64,000 bases of DNA from Apus apus (taxonomy: Eukaryota > Chordata > Aves > Apodiformes > Apodidae), in NCBI RefSeq assembly GCF_020740795.1, contig NC_067291.1:12838780-12902779 (forward strand), read 5' to 3'. Shown one piece after another: positions 36,701 through 51,700 of the stretch. The notes under the pieces are model-generated. The model was given only the letters and a program-made list of their open reading frames with translations, ran no database searches and had not been told where the DNA came from. A program made the translations under genes and the position numbers. Within the stretch, counting starts at the first letter, position 1; every line of letters starts with the position of its first letter.

Positions 36701-39700
36701 CTTTGGATTCATATCTTTTGATGCTACTTCCTGAAAACAACCATTATTGTAAGCAGAGCATCTTGTTGCTTTGGCAATAGATCCTCTAGGAAAAAAAAAA
36801 ATCTCCATTTCATAGTATGCCAGATTAAGTCAGATACAACCTACAGCATCATTAAGAAACCTCACAGATCTGTAAATTTAAAATAACCCTTAATCATCAA
36901 ATAAATGCTACAACTATTCAGTACCTAACTCTGCAGAAGGGTAATGTGACAACTTTGACCAAAACATAAAAAAAACATGAAAGGGTATTAGGACACTGAG
37001 TGCACTTGTAGCCTGTCATTAACTCAAATGTCTTTTCTACTTTGTACTCCTACTGACTGACAACTAACAGAATCTCTGAGACTGTTTAGGTTAGGGACAG
37101 TCCAGCCTTCCAAGACAGAAGAGTTACAGTAACAGATTTATCTTTTCAAGCACTTTAGCATCAGGCACTCAACCAGAAGGTGAGACATCAAGCTTATCAC
37201 AAACATCAGCAGAAACTACTATATGTAAAATTTACTTATCATGAGTCCAAAGGACATATGAAAACTCATAAGTAAGGGCCATGCATAATTGACATGCATG
37301 AGGTTCTTGGAGCTGAAGGCCAGGGCTTGGCTCCACAATACTTTGCACGATACTGAGCAGGCATTGTTCAGCTGAGGTACAGAACTACCTGGGGATTTTA
37401 TCTTTAAAATACAGTATCATTAAAGCAAGGGCTGGGGCCCTTCCTCCCCACTCCCTTGTGGTATTAGATTCTTGTGCAACAGGAATAGTGATACAGAAAG
37501 CGAAACAAAAGAGAGGAAGAGCAGACGCGGATAAGAAGACATCAATGAAAGGGAAACTAAGTGACATGGAAAAAAAGAACGAACGTGATAGAAAAAGGCA
37601 AAAGACATTCTGAGAAAAGAGGAATTCTGCTACCATCTGCTCTCCTATTAAGGAAGAAAGTCCTTCCACCAGCTAAACTGCAGCTTCTAAAAATATCTTC
37701 CTTGAAACATTCGAGCTTTGGTCTCTGTGGAAACAGAGCTCCATCCAAAGGAGGGGGAGACCCAAGTTAAATTTATGGATGTGCTCCTGCACTTCTCCTG
37801 TGGAGCCCATCAGAGAGTTCAAAACAAGCAGGGCAACAATGCAATGCGGAAACCAGCCTTCAGCAACAGCAAAGCAGAAAGCAACTCAAATTGTTACTGT
37901 GGGCATATGTAACACACAGATTTGACATGGGGGTGGGAATAAAAGACAATAAAAACCAAACCAAACCAGGCATGCTTTCTTCCCCAAGAGAAGCCAAATA
38001 TCGAGACATCCAAAGCTATGGCCATTGAAATCGATGCATTTCTACTCCCCCCACCCACCAACACTTATCAGGTGGCAAAGTTCTTCAGCCTGGTCTACTC
38101 TCCACAACCCGTGAGTAGATTATCTGGATTACAGATTACATTCCTTGTGTGTGTAGAAAAAAAACAAACAACCCAGCTATCTTCAGCAGCAGAACAGCTA
38201 TCTGTGCCTGCAAGTTCCCACTCCAAGCCAGGTCTAGCTGAGGCACCAACACACTCCAAAGTTCACACTAACACAATGGGAATTTTTTCTCCCTGTGTTA
38301 CTAACTCATTTTACACAAATTAGGTTTCCCAGAAATCCTGGCCTCCTTGTGCTAGCATGAACTACAGGCACTGAAGCGGGCTATTAAGAATCCATAGCCC
38401 AGACTCTTCTACACTCCTGCACAGAGTAACAAGAGACCTGAGTCACACCAACAGTACAGCAGGACAAGAGACGGGGAATGTTGCTGATGGCAAAGACACT
38501 GGAGGAGGAAGGGACACAATTATTTCTAGCTCAGTCTGCTTAGCTGTATGGCTATGGCTTGGGCCATGTCCCTCCTCAGTTTCCTCATACAACACAGATG
38601 ATGGTATCAATTGCCTCTGTAAAGTACTTAAAGCTTTCTGGCTGACAGAACTGAGCACAAACTATGTATTACCATAAAACATCTTTAATTATGCACATAA
38701 GATATGATTCCCCCCTTCACCCCCTCAGGCACAGCTTTGAGTGATACAGATGGAAAGTTTACCATCCTAGCATTACCATGCTATTTTTACTCTCTCCTTA
38801 CTCAGTTAAAGCACCAGTGGAATGCTGCTTCAGGGACTACAGACGTGCCACACAGCTGAAGCCCTGCGATGTTCACGGCCAAAGTTACAGCATCTGTGCC
38901 AATACTCAAAGGTGCTAAATGCACATTCATTAATGAGGTCAGTTATTTTTTTCAGGCTCACTGAATCTGTGAAGTTAACCACACCTTCTATTTTCAGTTC
39001 TGAAGTTTTATGGTGTTTGCTGTCTCAATATCCCTTATCCAAACTGAAAAGCATCTAGAACAGCACAACAGCAAGAAATTAGTTTTCAAAATCAGGCACA
39101 GTACTTTCTAGGCAGAGCATTTTAACAACACAAACCTCACTTTTTAACACTGTTGTGATCAACTGTTTAACTGCTACTAAACTAGGGCAGCCACCAGTGG
39201 TCAAGAAGGTAAAAGGCCAGGAAAACAAGGTGACTGGCTCATGTGTTCTTGCAAGGAGAGCAAGTTTGAATCTGTGCACTCCCCTCTCAAGGGAGTGAAA
39301 TAATCCATTTTCAAGACACAAAGAAAACCCAGCACACTGGAGGAACATCTGGATGAAATAGTGACTTGTAGAGTAAATGTGCTAGAACACACATGGCTCA
39401 GTTATAATAAGACCTTCATAGTCTATTCCTGAAGTCTGTTTCTTACTGTTTATACAACATACTATTTGTTCCCTTTTCAAAATGCATTATCTCTAAACTT
39501 TATAATCCAGAGAAATTTAGATCACTTGTTAAGAAACACAGATAGGTTTATCTATAGCATCGTTATACGTAAGATATGCATCTACATATTCAGCAATAAA
39601 TGGTTATTTAACCATTAAAAAATATAATTTTAGGGGTAAAGAAAAAAAACACAAAAATCCCCAAGGAGTTGAAAACCCTACATGCAGACTGCATATCTTG

Positions 39701-42700
39701 AACAAGAGTTTATGTTGTAAGAATTTCATGTTAAAGCTTAGCAAGGGAAGTTTGGTAAAAAAATATTATTGCATGGAACTTCTGGCATAGGAACAAAAAC
39801 CACTGAATTTCAGATGGTGCTTTAGTAAGTACCACTGCAGCCTGTCAGCCAAAATACCACAGAAAATACAGCAGATTTTCAGCCTAAATGCCAACACTAA
39901 ATTGAAAGCAAGGCATTAGATTAAGGATTTTTGGTGTTAACCAAAACAACAACTGTCAAATGAGGAAAATCCGAATTCTTTCAAGATTCACAGGAAACCC
40001 TGGCGCACAGCAAGAGTCCCTCTGCCAGTTTCTCACTCCATTTTCCTTTAATTCACACAAGCATAGGTCTAAAATTCTCCACTATTTTACTGAGCATGAT
40101 ATACATTTATTCTTAAAACTATGCAGTGTCTTCTTCCTCCTCTTCCTTCTTTCTATCCAGGTCTACAATTACTATGCAATTCAAGTTCAGGGGCAACAAA
40201 CTCCCTTTGACTTCACTTTTTCATGGTAGTAAGATCCAACAGCTGCTTGCACAGTACTCAGGCTTATGGAGCTGCAAAAAAAAAAAAGACAATTTTTTTT
40301 TTGCATACCTCCCAGCACAGTCACAGGAGCAGACGAGTAATTCCACGAATGCGTTCACACAAAATAATTTCAATGGCTGCCAGATAAATTAAATCAATGG
40401 ATCTGCCACAGTTTTATATTGCTTATTTTACTGCCACATCAGGTAGTCATTTGGTTATGCTATGGAGAAAACCCAGTGCTAATCAATATAGGCTAATACT
40501 GGACATACAGAATGAACTTCTGACTCTTGAAAATGCCCTCTTACAGGCTATTTTGGAAGATCATTATTTACAATTATTTCAGCACAGGCTTGCTGAGCTG
40601 TGTCACTGCAGTGTTAATCCAGTGATGCACCAGCTCTTCTTTACATAGAAACAAATGGATCAAGTGAAAACAACTTCTAGGCACTGCTCAGGATGATCAT
40701 TTGCACTGCAGTTGCTTTAATTACACTGCAGCACGAATCACTACAACTGCTTCTTGATTACTGTCTTGTGATAGTCAGTGATGTGTTAGCAGATATTGAG
40801 AACTGTGATCAAAGTTCAACCAAGTCCTAACAAGGGTATTAAATAGCACTGGTGAGCTCAAGCAACCATGACAAAAGCAGGTGATCTACACACTACTGAG
40901 TAGTGAAGCCACTGCAGCTTCGCCTTTAACAACCAGGGTAGGCTGAGGAAGGCTATTTCATGGCATTCTCTGGTACAAACTGTAGTGAAATTACATTTCA
41001 AATTAACTAAATTATGCTAATCTGCACTGAGTAGCTTTAGGATACAGGGTGAATGTCTTTTCCAAGTAATAGTAGCTCCTCTACAAAATTGCTCCTTTTT
41101 CATACCTAACCTTAAATTCAGAAATGGCTTGATGACTGCAGTCAGACCATCTATCCATTCTACTTTTTGAGGCATTTTTCAAAAGCAAGAGTCAAAAGAG
41201 AAGTAACATAAGAGCATATAACACATCATCAGCCAGGAAGGATGACTTCTGCAAACCTGCTTTCTGGAAAATCTCTTCCAAGCTAGAACAGCAGCAAAAT
41301 GTTGTGATACAAAAGACACAATGGGCAGAAAAATATGCAATCTGTGCTTACAGATCAATTTTTACTTACTTACTTTTCTTTTTTAAGGAGCTACAAAGTT
41401 AAAGCTCCTTTGCTTCCTCTTGTACTAAGACCTCAGCTGTATTTATAAAATGACTTTTCACCACCACAATAATCCAGAATACTAAATCTTGGTGTTTGGT
41501 TTATGTGACGTTGCTCCTTTGTCTACCACATGAGGTAGAAGTTGTATGTACAAACAGATCTGGAGCAGTTGCTTCTGCCTGAGGGCTTTGTTGTTTGTTA
41601 TGTTTTTCCCCTACATAGCAGGGAAGGAGGAAACAGTTTTCATTAAATGTGCATTGAAATTTACACAGGAACTTGTGCCATGGCACACAGATATAAGAGG
41701 ACAGAATAACTTTGCCTCTACAATCCATTAATGATTTTGTATCAAGTGAAAGTTAGCAAGAAGGCCATTGCCGAGCAAAACCAGACACTTGTAGCACATG
41801 CAACAAAAATGAGCAATGATTTGGCTGAGCCTTGAACTCCTTTATCATTTCACTGCTCTATGAGAAAAGGTGAATAACACCAACTCTCAGTGTGCATTTC
41901 ATCCAGTGAGAAGAAGGAGGCACTTTCCTAAAGTAATTCCTGCATAACCCCCCTAAATGTTGGGGGTTTATTTCCCTAATCACAGGAGCAAATGCAACCC
42001 AAAGCCACTGTAAGTTGAAACACAAGAAGCTAGTAACAGTGGAAAGACGAGTTAAACACACGGCTACATTCAACTGTAACTCTGCCCCCACCCCAAATTC
42101 CTTTGCTTTAGCAACCTTAGAAATCAACCAGAGTCCTGAAGCCAGTACCATGTTGTAAGATTACGGTTTTAAAGATACTCTCATGATCTCTACTTTTCAT
42201 AGTCTCCTGCTTCTCCCCATGTGTTTTCTTAGAGCAATCGTGATTGACACCATTTAGTCCCAAGACACAAGGGGTAGATGGCATACTAAAACTAATCTCT
42301 CACTCCAGCTACTTGAAAAATAGAGCACTGGAGTTAACTTTAGCAAAGTATTTTGTATTTAATTAAGATGCTTTGTAGCAAATAAACATGGAATACAGGA
42401 GTCTTAAGCTTTATTTATCAAAGACAGGAAACCTTTACTGGCCACTAAAAACTATCTTTGTGACCACAGCATCAATAATTAAAAAAAACTCAGTCAGCTA
42501 CATTATTTTATATACTCTTTACTGTAACCAGTGTATAAAATCCATATAAGCTAGTCTCTGAGGTACATTTAAATAACCTTAGGCAGCAGAGAAAATTCTG
42601 TTACCTTCACAGAGAAACTCTGTCTATTGTATCTTCTGAAGTGAGGAATTCATTCCCCGGCTTCTATCTCATCTCTCTCCTACTGTGGTATTTTTATTTC

Positions 42701-45700
42701 AGCTGCACACATCATACTCTGTTCTTCATAATATAGCAGAGCATGCTCCTCAATACTGAGCAACATGCCATTAAAACTTCTGACAATCTTTTGATGGTTG
42801 CAAAAAGCCTGCACTTTCACTTTGGATAGCCTACACTCAAAAGCTGAAAAAATGAGGCAAACTACTCCCTAAAATTGTACTCCTGTAAGGGTTGTTACAA
42901 AGAACAAGAAAGATTTTACGATATCCATGTACTTAAACACAGTATATTTTAAAATAAAGACTTCAGGTCAAAAAAGAATGCGTCAAAACCTAACTGATTT
43001 CATAGGAAACATTAAAAAACCTGAGTGCAAATATTAACACTGGCTATGCATTCCCACAGGTTTTGCACTTTCATAGCTCCTTCTTAGATTTCAGTTACTT
43101 CTAAACGGGAGAGTCTTGCTTTATTCAAGGCTGAAAATTCCCACTGAGCCAATGCAACTTGGCTCGCCTCCCAAGCCTCTCACATCACCCTCCTTGCCAC
43201 CCTTGGCTCAGCACTGGGTGATGATCTTGCTGCTCTCCAACAGTTCTCAAAGCATTTTTGCTCAGGAGCACTGTGTTATTCTTTTAGTACTCCCATGTAT
43301 TGGAGCACCACTGACAGCTCAGTCTTGAGCAGTGCTCATACCCTAACTCCTCTTCACACCAAATACGACCTTTCAGATGTCTTTCCCCTACCTCTACACA
43401 CCTCTGCAGCAGTAATTGCCACGAGCTGTACCCAGGCAGGACTTCAGCCTCTGACTCATGAGCTGGGATTACTTATTCGAGAAGGAGTACAGTGACTTTT
43501 GACCAGAGCTGCTGCCTGCTCCACCCATCTCCAACATTTACACCCTTTCACCAGCTACAGGGAATAAGCAGGGAATAATTGCTGAAGCACACAAAGCAGA
43601 GCAGACAAGACAAAAATAAATTGCACCAGTTAAGTCTTCTTTAAATAGATGAGGCTGTTGTTGCTGAAAATACAGTTATCACTCTATAAGCATATAATGA
43701 AAAAAGACTAACTCTAACCTGTAATCAAACTGCAAGGCTCACCCAAAATGTCACACTTCTAGGTTGGCCCAGCTGATTACCTCTACACACTAACTTAATA
43801 AAAGAGCTATTTCCAACCTAAGGATATTAAAACAAAAATATACATAAATTCTACCGAAGACACTTGTCTAGATGATCTAGAAAATTAAATAGTATGCTAA
43901 GATGGAATTAACTCTTTAAAGTCTAACATTAGGAAGACTAGATAAATTCAGAGCAGACCACTCAAACTGATCCCTATAGGGCTTGGCCCTGGAACTACTC
44001 AGGTAAGTAGTCCCACCATTGATTTAACTCAACTAATTACTTAACTTTCCTTTCTGTATGGGGTTTCTGTTGTGTGGTTTGTTTTGTTGTTGTTTTTTTT
44101 TCCTATTCTTGCCTTCCTTTTGCATTCTTTTTCACTTATCTATTGTAATTTTATGTAAGTTTCAGTCTCTAAGCAAAAGCTATTTCATCTACAGGTTTTA
44201 CAAAGAAACATTTTCAAAGGTTAACAGCATTTGATGACTAGTTTTGCTACTATTCTTCAATATAGCTTACAAGCCTTTAAATGTGAAACGTGGCACTGAT
44301 AAAACATTTTTCTTACAGACAACTGTAACTATATCCAGAAAACAAGCTGAGAAAAAAAAAAAGATTCAGGTGTCATCCTCATAAAGTTGAACCACCTCAA
44401 CAGCCAGCAGGTATATCTGAAATCCTATTGCAGCAGACAACATTAAAGCCATCTTCACACTGTTCTTCAAAGATTCCTGGAAATCTGAATGCAGACCCTC
44501 CGACAGAGCACCAGAGCCAGAGTCCAAGAGGATTACACAGGAGCTGGAATGGGTAAGGCCTTGCAAGCAGACAAACTAGATGCACCATTTCTTCCCATCC
44601 AGCAGCATTAGTATAGCTTGAGCAGTGATTTGAGTCTCTGACAGAAGGGGGATGAGAAGGCAGAAAAGAGGTCAAGAACAGCAGAGAGGTCCTGATACAG
44701 AAGTGATTAGTACCAATGAACTGGTCTAAAATCCCCAAAAAGATCTGACTGCAGCTGAATGCATCTGTCCCCAGCATACGAATATTTTATCAGCCAGCTC
44801 CACAAAATCTATACATTATCAAGCCAACATTTAAACCTGCACTGTTTTACACGTTGTTTTCCTCTTGCATATGTTCCTTTAATGAACTTTTAGCACAAAT
44901 GTTCAGACCCCAGTAACAGTCAATATAAAGCTAAGATGATATAAAAATATACAGCAATCACCAGGATTACCAGCACCAGATGTTCTAAAACAGCAGACCA
45001 CAGATAACTAGTTCAGAGCTTAAAAATCAAATTTCCTAGCCAAAGCCTTTATTATCACAACCTCAGGAGCTAAATCCCTCCTCCTTTCTCCCAGTAAACA
45101 CTACTTAGAATTGTGAACAATAAAATTTAGCACAGCATCAAACTTTCTCCTGCACACTTCTCCTGTTGAAGTGCTCATGAAACTTGCCTTGTGCTCTCCA
45201 AGAACTTGAAAAGATGGCAGAAAAACGTAATTTAATACAGAAACAGATATCCACATTTAATTATATGCAAATGCATTAAGTATCAGTAAGTTTTATCTAT
45301 TTTAAAGTAACAAATGTTAATCTAAGAAATGGGAAGAGTAGTTCTGTACTTTTCTGAAAGTACTAACTTTCCCACAGCTTTCCTAAACTCACATCAGAAA
45401 ATTCAGTCCTGAAACCAGGTCACAAATATCTGTTCAGCTTATCCAGGTATCTTATCTGGCATCATCCGAGCTTCTACGGGAAAAAACCCCACATTTTGCC
45501 CAGAATGTGCAAATCAAGACGTTTTAACAATGAGCACACTTAGATACTTAATTTTCTGCAACATGCCTAGTTAACAAGGCCAGTCTTTTTTGGCAAAAGA
45601 TTTCTTGCTAGTCAAATTTTTCCCCTCAAAAAAGGATGTTTAGCAATTAACAGCTGCTTCACAGGAAGCAGAAATACCTACCAGTGGATCAAGGTCAACT

Positions 45701-48700
45701 GTTAATGCAATCACTTAAGTGCATTATTTCAGCTGGTGCTAAAGGTAGCAACTGACCTGTGGGTGCATCTTAGAAATTAAAAAAATAATAATAATAAAAG
45801 GGAAAAGAGAAGCAGCTTCTTGATGTTATTCAGCATCCGATTTGCTTCTACCTGTGATACAGTCCTTGTAAAGCAAGAAGGTTCCCTACTCAATTGCAGT
45901 ATCACCAGAGAACAACTGGTTACGCAGGAAAAAATGTTAGCAATTCCACAACGTGCCACACCTGCACTTAACTGCCTGCCAGCAACCCAGCAGAGCAGAA
46001 AGTAGTCTTGTACTGTTGGAGTTTTTATTTTTGAAACAAAATATAACAGTGCAGTGCTTGGAAAAGTAGGTGTATTAATGTCTACATTATGACCAAACAC
46101 CAGTTTGGACAGTAATGCTTTGGCTATGGAGGTTTCTACAGTTCACCATTTCAGGGCACACACACTTATTTACAAACTACTGCTGTTTTCATCCCCAAAA
46201 CACACTTTTTATGTTTAGCTCTGCACACAGCTACATTTTACAAATGGATTGTGTTTCCCTTTCTCCAAGTACCACAAAGCTTCCAAGACAGAGGTAAAAT
46301 AGAAATATTTAAGTAGAATTAAATGAAAAAATATTGAAAGAGGAAGTCTGATCAGTTCTACAGCGAAAAGCAGGAAAGAAGGTGGTTCACATTATACTGT
46401 CCAGAAGCACTGGGAACAGTGGAAGGCAGAAAAAACAGAGTAATATGACAAACAATGCTGCTAAATTGAGTTTCTCCTCTTTCCTTCAAAATCTCAGTAA
46501 CATAACTAGCTAAGTTTAAGATACTATTGTTTCCCTTATTACAAATTAATACTCTTTTTAAACAAAAAAAAATAAAAAATTGCTTTGAATGTACGACCAA
46601 AAGAAAGTAATTATCTTTGATTCAGTTTCTCCTGCTGCTGAAATGCAGCAAGTTTAGAACTACATCCAGGTAAGAAACATTCAAGATCCTTAGGTTTAAT
46701 GCTCCTCATTATGAACATGACTTAAGTGGATTTTTGGACAGAAAGAGTAATTTTCTGAAATAACTGGAAGGTTTCAGGTCTTCTTCATATGAATAGTATC
46801 TGTTCAACACTCTAAGCAAAATGGCCTACAGATCTCAGATGAGCTCTGACAGAAGGGCATCCAATTTGGCACCTGCTTGCTTAGACTCAGGATAGAAAAA
46901 ACTCAGTAAACCAAGGAGCCCTCTCACCCTGTACAAAACTGGGTGAATGTTGAGGATTTATGACAATCTTTGACATCAATAATTCAGATTCAAGTCATAA
47001 TGAAGTACATTCCATCACCTTCAATCTTTGTTAGAGCAAATACAGATTACATTTTTTTTTTTTTTTAAGATAACTATATTTTTGCCTGTATTCTTTCAAA
47101 GATACTAGTTTCTGCATTATTCGATTGATTTTTAGTACCAATTTCAAAAACAGGATAAAGAACTAATTGTACTGGTTTTATGCACAAGGGCCTTCAGAAG
47201 AGAACATCACATTACATGAATAATTAGCAAGAGCTCAGGGGAAAGGGCAGAGTGTTTCTGTATCAGAGAAACACAAGTTTGGAAGCTGGCAGAGAGATGC
47301 AGCAGAGGTAAAAAACCTTTCAGGCATACTGGTCAGGCTTAAGGCTGAAACAGCATTAACAGCTCAATCTGCTGTACTGACTCCTGAAAGGGTGCTTCTT
47401 GCATCAGAAAGAGATGCCTGCAATATATGCTGTTACAGTGTAATTATTAACCAGCTTGAGGCAAAGGTTACATGCTCATAAACTAGTATGCATAAAGCCA
47501 GGAAAACTGTAGCTGAAATACTGCCCCACCTCTTCCTGCAACTGGTAGTTTTACAGTTGGTTAAACCTGGTAAGATGCTCACTCAGACTGAAACACTGAC
47601 TTTTTCTGTAGCTTTATTAAGACACATTATAAACCATGATTTACTAGAAAAATAGACAAGCTTTTTACAGTAGGAAAAAAAAATAAGAAAATGTATAATA
47701 CAACCTAATATACAAGGTGAGGTACATTCCAGTCTTAGGGGGAAGGAGGAGACTGACTGGCTTTGGATTAGCTGCCTCAAGGTAAGAATAGTCCAGGGAA
47801 CACTTCCAAAATTAATATTACACGGAATAATCTGCTTCAATTGAAAAAAAAAAAAGCCAAAGAGAAAAACACACCAAAACATACACACACTTTTGTGAGA
47901 TACGAAGCATAAAGAATAAACAGCATGCTGGGGAAGTTTTGCATAAATTTGCCCCAGAGAACATGCCTCAAAAACAAGACCATTTTCCTGAAAGATGCCA
48001 CTTTCCCCAGGCTGTCAGACAGTCAACACCCTATTTGAATAAATTCACCAGACATGGAGGAAGCCTATATACAGAGATGGGGCAAAGATTAAGATCTGAA
48101 CAAACAAACCAGTCCGATGCTTAAGGCATCAAGTTAACTACTCAAAATTTCCTTTTAAGTGTAGATGGCTCCAAACACCAATTTGGTTGCAAAATGCTTA
48201 ACAGAAGCCTACCCCCACATTACTGCTGGCTTCTCTTTTATTTTGCATATTCTTAAGGTTTGCAATTTAGTTTATAATCTTATAGTTAAGGCAAAGTTCT
48301 TGTTTAATTTATTATAAATAGCCATTAAGATTCATGGAATAATGATAAAACAATCTGAATCTTATCCCAGTTTATCAGTACAATGGAATAAACTTATAGC
48401 TGGTTTTGTTTCTTTGCTGATATTGAACATAATTTTTCATGTTTCATGAGAACATCCAAAGCAAAGTTAACTAAAAGGCAGAGAGGAGGAATGTCAAGCA
48501 ACATCCCATAATCTGAATAAAACCCCTTCTAAAGAATCTTATTAAAACAGAAACATTTCAAGTCATACTATTTAAAGGATGCTTTCCTGAGGAACATGTT
48601 GAAGTTGGGTCTCAGACTTCTCCAACTTATTTGATCCCATAATCTATTACTCCACAGCTGTTCAGTTGCTGCACACAAAATGAAGTCGCTGTGTCATGTC

Positions 48701-51700
48701 ACAAAGTTAAATTTAACTGTTCTAGCATATTGGGATTTTAAGAAATGTGGCAGCATCCTGTGGGAAAAAAATAGAAATCTTTAAGCTACTAGCTGACACT
48801 GCATGCCTTGAGAAAGGCCATTTGCCAGACACAGATGTATGCAGCTTGTTTCAGCAGCATGTCTTGGCTGATAAATAAGGCTCATGAGAGCCAAAATTCC
48901 TGAAGTAACATTTCTATATGTAAACAGGATTTTTTAATCAGGCACGGTAACACAGACCTTCCTAAAAACATACCTAAAACTGTCTAAACTGACAACTAAT
49001 TTCAAATTAACAGGTAAAAAACCCTTTTTCATCTTGAAAAGTATACCTAGAAAAAAATGTCAAAAGACTGTACCAATAAATAACATTAGTCAGGAAAACA
49101 TGAAGTTTTTCTAGCAAATTTGCAATACAAAAAACTATGAGGCAATAATTTATTTTTTTCCTCTAGACTTCGAGGCAAGTGTACTAACTTAAAACCTCAT
49201 AATCCACATCAACAACATTCTTCATTTGTGAACCCACATGGAACTCCCCTTTTTGAAAGTTGAGAAGTTACAGATGTAATGATTTTAGGGATTTTCCCAA
49301 AGATGTGCATATGCTCCTCAGGAGACACAAAACCAAAGATGGGAAGGTGGGTAGGCATTGAGCCAGATCCTACTGTTTAGCATAGTTTTGTGCCTTTGTA
49401 TTATCTGGTCTCACAGTCAGCAAATCCAACCACAACGTTTAATGTCAATAGGAGAAAATTTTTTCTGTAAAGCTAACACAGTGGTTGAAAAAATACACAC
49501 TCAAGACACAATGGCATTATCTATATCCCTAACACTATCATTACACAACTGGCCTCTGTTTGCACCTGAGGTTGATTGTGGGCTGCACAGCTTCTTGTGC
49601 AAACATGTCACAATACCCCGCTTCTCTCCAATTACACTTTGCAGAACAAAATGCAAAGATGTTCCTCAGGCCTTTAGCTGATACCACGCACTAAGGATCC
49701 CATTCTACATTCTTCGCCTTCTATTAAAAGAGTAGAAGCGTAGATAGAAGAATCCTCTGTATTTATATAGTTGCCTGGGTTTACAATCACTTCTACTGCT
49801 CACAAAATCTGACACATTAAGAACCCCACACCAACAAACCATCCAGTTTAAGAGCAGGAATGAAATTTAGCTTCTTCATCAGGTGTTAGGGTGAGCATGC
49901 AAGACTAGTTTAAACCACTCATCTAAAAACTGGAAAGCAGGACTGTCAAGATGAAGTAGTAACAAATGGGTGACTGAAATTGCTTATTCAATTCACAAGT
50001 ACTAGTCTCAACTATCGACCAACTATTCAGATACAAGAGGTTTGTCCAACTATTGTATTTCAGCCTACAGAAGCCTAAGTTTTTAGAGTTGGACAAAAAA
50101 ATTCTTAATTATTTCTACTTCAGATCAATATAAACAGCCAATACATACTCAAATTAACGTGGAGACCCTTAAGAGACACCAGTGTTCAAAAACTGTAAAG
50201 ATGTGCTTGTCCTAGACTCGAGGAAACAGAAGGAACCCCTTGTCTTGCACACAGAAGTGTCTTCACTTTCTCTGAAGAGCAGTGGCAACTGAAACCATCT
50301 CCTAATCAACAGAGAAAGATTTCTGCCCCTTTTCAGGGACTAACTGGCAAAACCAAGCCTGTATGTGCACAAGCACATTAGGTACAACATATTTGCAGCT
50401 TATTTTATGACTCATTTCAACAGCTTCCAATGCAGCCTTCTCATTGATTTGTATTTCTAATGGAGGGCAGAAGGGAGTGTTAGTTATTTGTTACACTTAT
50501 TATCAGCTTTAGGAAGAAAAAAGGGCTACGTAATTTGTTCATTTAACTTACCAGTGCTACACAATTTTGAGACTGTTGTCTTTAGAGCCAACAGAGAATG
50601 CAACTGAGGAACTAATTTCTCAGTATTTTGCTTAAAAGTGTTTTTGAAGCAGAGCTTAAGAGTTACTATAATCACATTGCTCTCTCCACCAGGCAAATAT
50701 ATAAAAATGAAAGAAAAAATCTGGACATTTGCTACAGAAGTTAGGCTCCAAATAGCTAAGAGCTTGGCACTGCCTTTGTACTAGTAGATCTCCATGTGAG
50801 GAAGCATCACAGGACCAAAAAAGGCAGAAAACCAAACAGAACCTGTTTTCTTCATTGACTATGGAAAGATAAATACCCATTTGCTCAAGAAGTGTCACAC
50901 TTCCCCACAAAACCAGTTCCTGGCATATAACCCACTTTTGTAGCTTGAAATGTTCTTCACCTACACCCACAGGTATCTGCAGTCCTGGATAGCACTAATT
51001 TGCGTTGTGGTTTTTTTTTCCTTTGTTCTTTTTACTTACGCTCACATGTAATGAGCTGGTGTAAACTTACTTCAGCCCTTAGAAACATTCCAAAATAGCA
51101 AAGCAACAAAGGTTGAATTTTGGAGGGATTTTTTGGGTTTTAGGTTGCAATGTACTGGAGATTGACACTGGCTTCAGAGCAAAACCACTGAGGTTCACAC
51201 AGTTCAGCTCATTTTCCACTGTCAAGAACACACTGAATGAATATAAGTGCTACCAGCTACACACACAGGTGGAACAGCCACCCTGAAACAACCATCAGCT
51301 GAGTCTTCAAAGGTGACACACTTCTCTATCCAGAGTGAGTGAAAAAGCTTAGCTCTCATACAAGTCCCACACCTGAGCAAGTGCTGAAAGCAGAGAGAAA
51401 CCTTGAGTAATTTCAGCACACAGGATTTAACAACACAGTCCTCTAGAAACCTTTGTGCTCAACGCTCTGACGATGTTGAGAACCAGGCCCTACCTTTGTA
51501 CCTTTGTACAGCAGGATAACCACCACCTCCAGTTCAGGCAGCTGAAATTCAGGACTATCTACACTGAAGATATGAAGTATTTCTAGCCAAAGGCTCTTCA
51601 GCAGCTTATTTTTCTTCCCAAGTAACAACCGTTGCAAAACATTCTTGAGAGTGATAAATCAATATTTATTTATTTTAAAACAAGCTTTGATCTTGCAGTC